Source of the DNA: Phycisphaerae bacterium
Lineage (GTDB): Bacteria > Planctomycetota > Phycisphaerae > UBA1845 > UTPLA1
Length of the DNA stretch: 7,847 nt
Assembly: GCA_016935885.1 (NCBI GenBank)
Contig: JAFGQA010000215.1
Location: 1-7,847 of the forward strand
Direction of reading: 5' to 3'
Shown here piece by piece: positions 7,016-7,847 of this stretch. The stretch's first letter is position 1; every line of letters starts with the position of its first letter. The translations under genes were made by a program, and so were the position numbers. The notes below the pieces were generated by a model. The model was given only the letters and a program-made list of their open reading frames with translations. It made no database searches and was not told the origin of the DNA.

Positions 7016-7512
7016 TCGGTTTCCAGAATGCTGATTTGGTCACGCAGCTTGGCCGCTTCCTCGTACTGCTCCTCCTCGACCGCCCTTGTCAATCGGTGCC
7101 TCAGCCGGAGCAGGTCGCTCTTGACCGAGCGAGGCGTCCCCAATCGCTTTGGGACCTTGCCGATGTGGTGGCTGGCCCCTTCGTGGGCACGCTCGACCAA
7201 CGGGATCAGGGCCTTCTCGAAGGCGTCGTAGTCCTGGGGGCATCCCAGTAGGCCGTTGTTGCGGAACTCGACAAAGGTGAGCCCGCAATGCGGGCATGCC
7301 ATATCTGCAATCTGCTGCGCGCTCGCCTTACTCGTCACGAGGCCGGCGAGCAACTCATGGATCGGCACGTGCACGTGCGGCTTGGGCGTCACTCCCTCTC
7401 GTTGGGCACACTGCTCGCAAAGATGCCGCTCACGCTTCTCTCCATCAGGCGTGATATCCGTGAGATGCACGGTGGCAGGTTGCTTCTTGCACACTTGGCA
7501 GGCAAGGTTCAT
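7012..7512 (-). CDS. mcsA: McsA-type zinc-binding UVR-domain protein, activator of McsB
   Basis: McsA binds and stimulates McsB in characterised Firmicutes. This 166-residue product begins MNLACQVCKK. It has a first zinc site C5-x2-C8...C32-x2-C35, a linker, a second site C73-PH-C76...GC91-PQD94-Y, and a C-terminal UVR domain (about 131-165: LLRLRHRLTRAVEEEQYEEAAKLRDQI) of the kind that contacts Clp ATPases or UvrB. The fourth ligand of the second site is Asp94, where McsA normally has Cys. The ATG at 7512 is chosen because AGAAGAGG ends ten bases upstream and a promoter lies about 40 bases upstream. A longer reading frame would start at a TTG that is the -35 box itself and adds a tail unlike the family. 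The four-base overlap with mcsB supports a functional pair. A generic UvrB/UvrC-motif protein is the conservative alternative name. Confidence 0.88.
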   Translation of the reverse strand: MNLACQVCKKQPATVHLTDITPDGEKRERHLCEQCAQREGVTPKPHVHVPIHELLAGLVTSKASAQQIADMACPHCGLTFVEFRNNGLLGCPQDYDAFEKALIPLVERAHEGASHHIGKVPKRLGTPRSVKSDLLRLRHRLTRAVEEEQYEEAAKLRDQISILETE

Positions 7513-7522
7513 CTGACATTCG

Positions 7523-7530
7523 CCTCTTCT
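7523..7530 (-). promoter_or_regulatory. Shine-Dalgarno of mcsA
   Basis: The minus strand reads AGAAGAGG, ending ten bases before the ATG at 7512. It decides the start of mcsA in favour of the shorter, 166-residue protein. Confidence 0.65.
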
Positions 7531-7552
7531 GGACGCGCGACAAGTCCGAAGA

Positions 7553-7581
7553 ATCCTAGGGCCACGGTATTCTATCGTCAA
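7553..7581 (-). promoter_or_regulatory. Sigma70-type promoter of the mcsAB operon
   Basis: On the minus strand TTGACG (7581-7576, five of six to consensus) is followed after exactly 17 bases by TAGGAT (7558-7553, four of six). Transcription would begin near 7546 and give a leader of about 33 bases with the Shine-Dalgarno inside it. I see no CtsR-like tandem heptamer or CIRCE-type inverted repeat overlapping it, so heat-shock control is not indicated by sequence. Confidence 0.55.
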
Positions 7582-7692
7582 CCAGCGGGACGGACATCAC
7601 GTTTCGCCGGGTCCGTGACACTCCCGGCGGCATTCGATTCTGCGTACCATGGGCGGCCCGGTGCGTGTTTAGCGTTCAAATGGGGGTGGCAT

Positions 7693-7737
7693 GGGTAACG
7701 AACGACACGCCCCACGGGGGCGGGTCGTTCATTACCC
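7693..7737. repeat. 21-bp-stem hairpin H3, inverted copy of H2
   Basis: The left arm 7693-7713 pairs with 7717-7737 around an ACG loop; 19 of 21 positions pair. The left arm plus its flank (7686-7713) is identical over 28 bases to the reverse complement of 5726-5753. The other half differs from H2 at only a few positions. It lies upstream of the mcsAB promoter, in opposite orientation to H2. Confidence 0.88.
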
Positions 7738-7750
7738 GCGAAAGCATGCC

Positions 7751-7826
7751 CGCTCGTTCGAGACTCCGCTCGTGCGAGAATCCGCTCGTGCGAGAATCCT
7801 TTCTCGCTCGTGCGAGAATCCTTTCT
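7751..7826 (+). repeat. 16-bp tandem repeat CGCTCGTGCGAGAATC with 6-bp extensions
   Basis: Four units occur: 7751-7766 (degenerate, two differences), 7767-7782, 7783-7798 and 7805-7820 (three identical). The last two are each followed by CTTTCT, giving a 22-bp unit. Each unit contains the small palindrome CTCGTGCGAG. The final unit also forms a 10-bp perfect hairpin with the following bases: 7809-7818 pairs with 7823-7832 around a TCCT loop. Confidence 0.88.
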
Positions 7827-7847
7827 CGCACGCCATTTCGCTGGGAA

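Larger units (their letters stand above)
7513..7847. other. Region upstream of mcsA to the window edge; no gene seen
   Basis: The 335 bases hold the mcsA leader and promoter (7523-7581), about 100 bases with nothing recognised (7582-7685), a hairpin element (7686-7741) and a tandem repeat (7751-7832). No open frame here has recognisable coding content. Whatever gene comes next lies beyond the window. Confidence 0.6.

Noticed and set aside
7751..7826. CRISPR-like or iteron origin array
   Set aside because: The units are contiguous or separated by a constant 6-bp sequence, not by unique spacers. No replication initiator gene or AT-rich melting region lies beside them.

Overview
The window looks like chromosomal DNA of a Planctomycetota bacterium, possibly of the Phycisphaerae side. 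The evidence is high G+C sequence, a membrane protein carrying the CxxCGYNL...RCPECG zinc ribbon that is typical of planctomycete proteins, an SMC with an atypical hinge end, and an McsA/McsB pair. The phylum call is an inference from motif style and was not tested by a search.

Layout: (1) 127-1536, minus strand, a polytopic membrane protein of unknown function with a cytosolic-type zinc ribbon in the middle. (2) 1537-1879, a divergent intergenic region. (3) 1880-5515, plus strand, a complete smc gene for the chromosome-organising ATPase. (4) 5516-5950, a 435-bp convergent intergenic region packed with repeats: a 42-bp direct repeat at both ends, two hairpins between them and a 9-bp triplet repeat. 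(5) 5951-7512, minus strand, a two-gene operon mcsA-mcsB with a 4-bp ATGA overlap and a recognisable sigma70-type promoter. (6) 7513-7847, the mcsA upstream region, which holds another copy of the hairpin element and a 16/22-bp tandem repeat close to the window end.

The genes form three separate transcription units with no obvious shared pathway. SMC acts in chromosome condensation and segregation. McsB phosphorylates arginines on proteins, and McsA is its zinc-binding activator; in Firmicutes this pair marks proteins for ClpCP degradation. No ctsR or clpC lies next to the pair here.

I see no clearly new multi-gene system. The most notable observations are a hairpin element present in opposite orientation on the two sides of mcsAB (28 bp identical), the compact repeat mosaic between smc and mcsB, and two residue changes at functionally important positions: Asp in place of the last zinc-site Cys of McsA, and RSSARA in place of the RDxxRA phospho-arginine-sensing motif of McsB.
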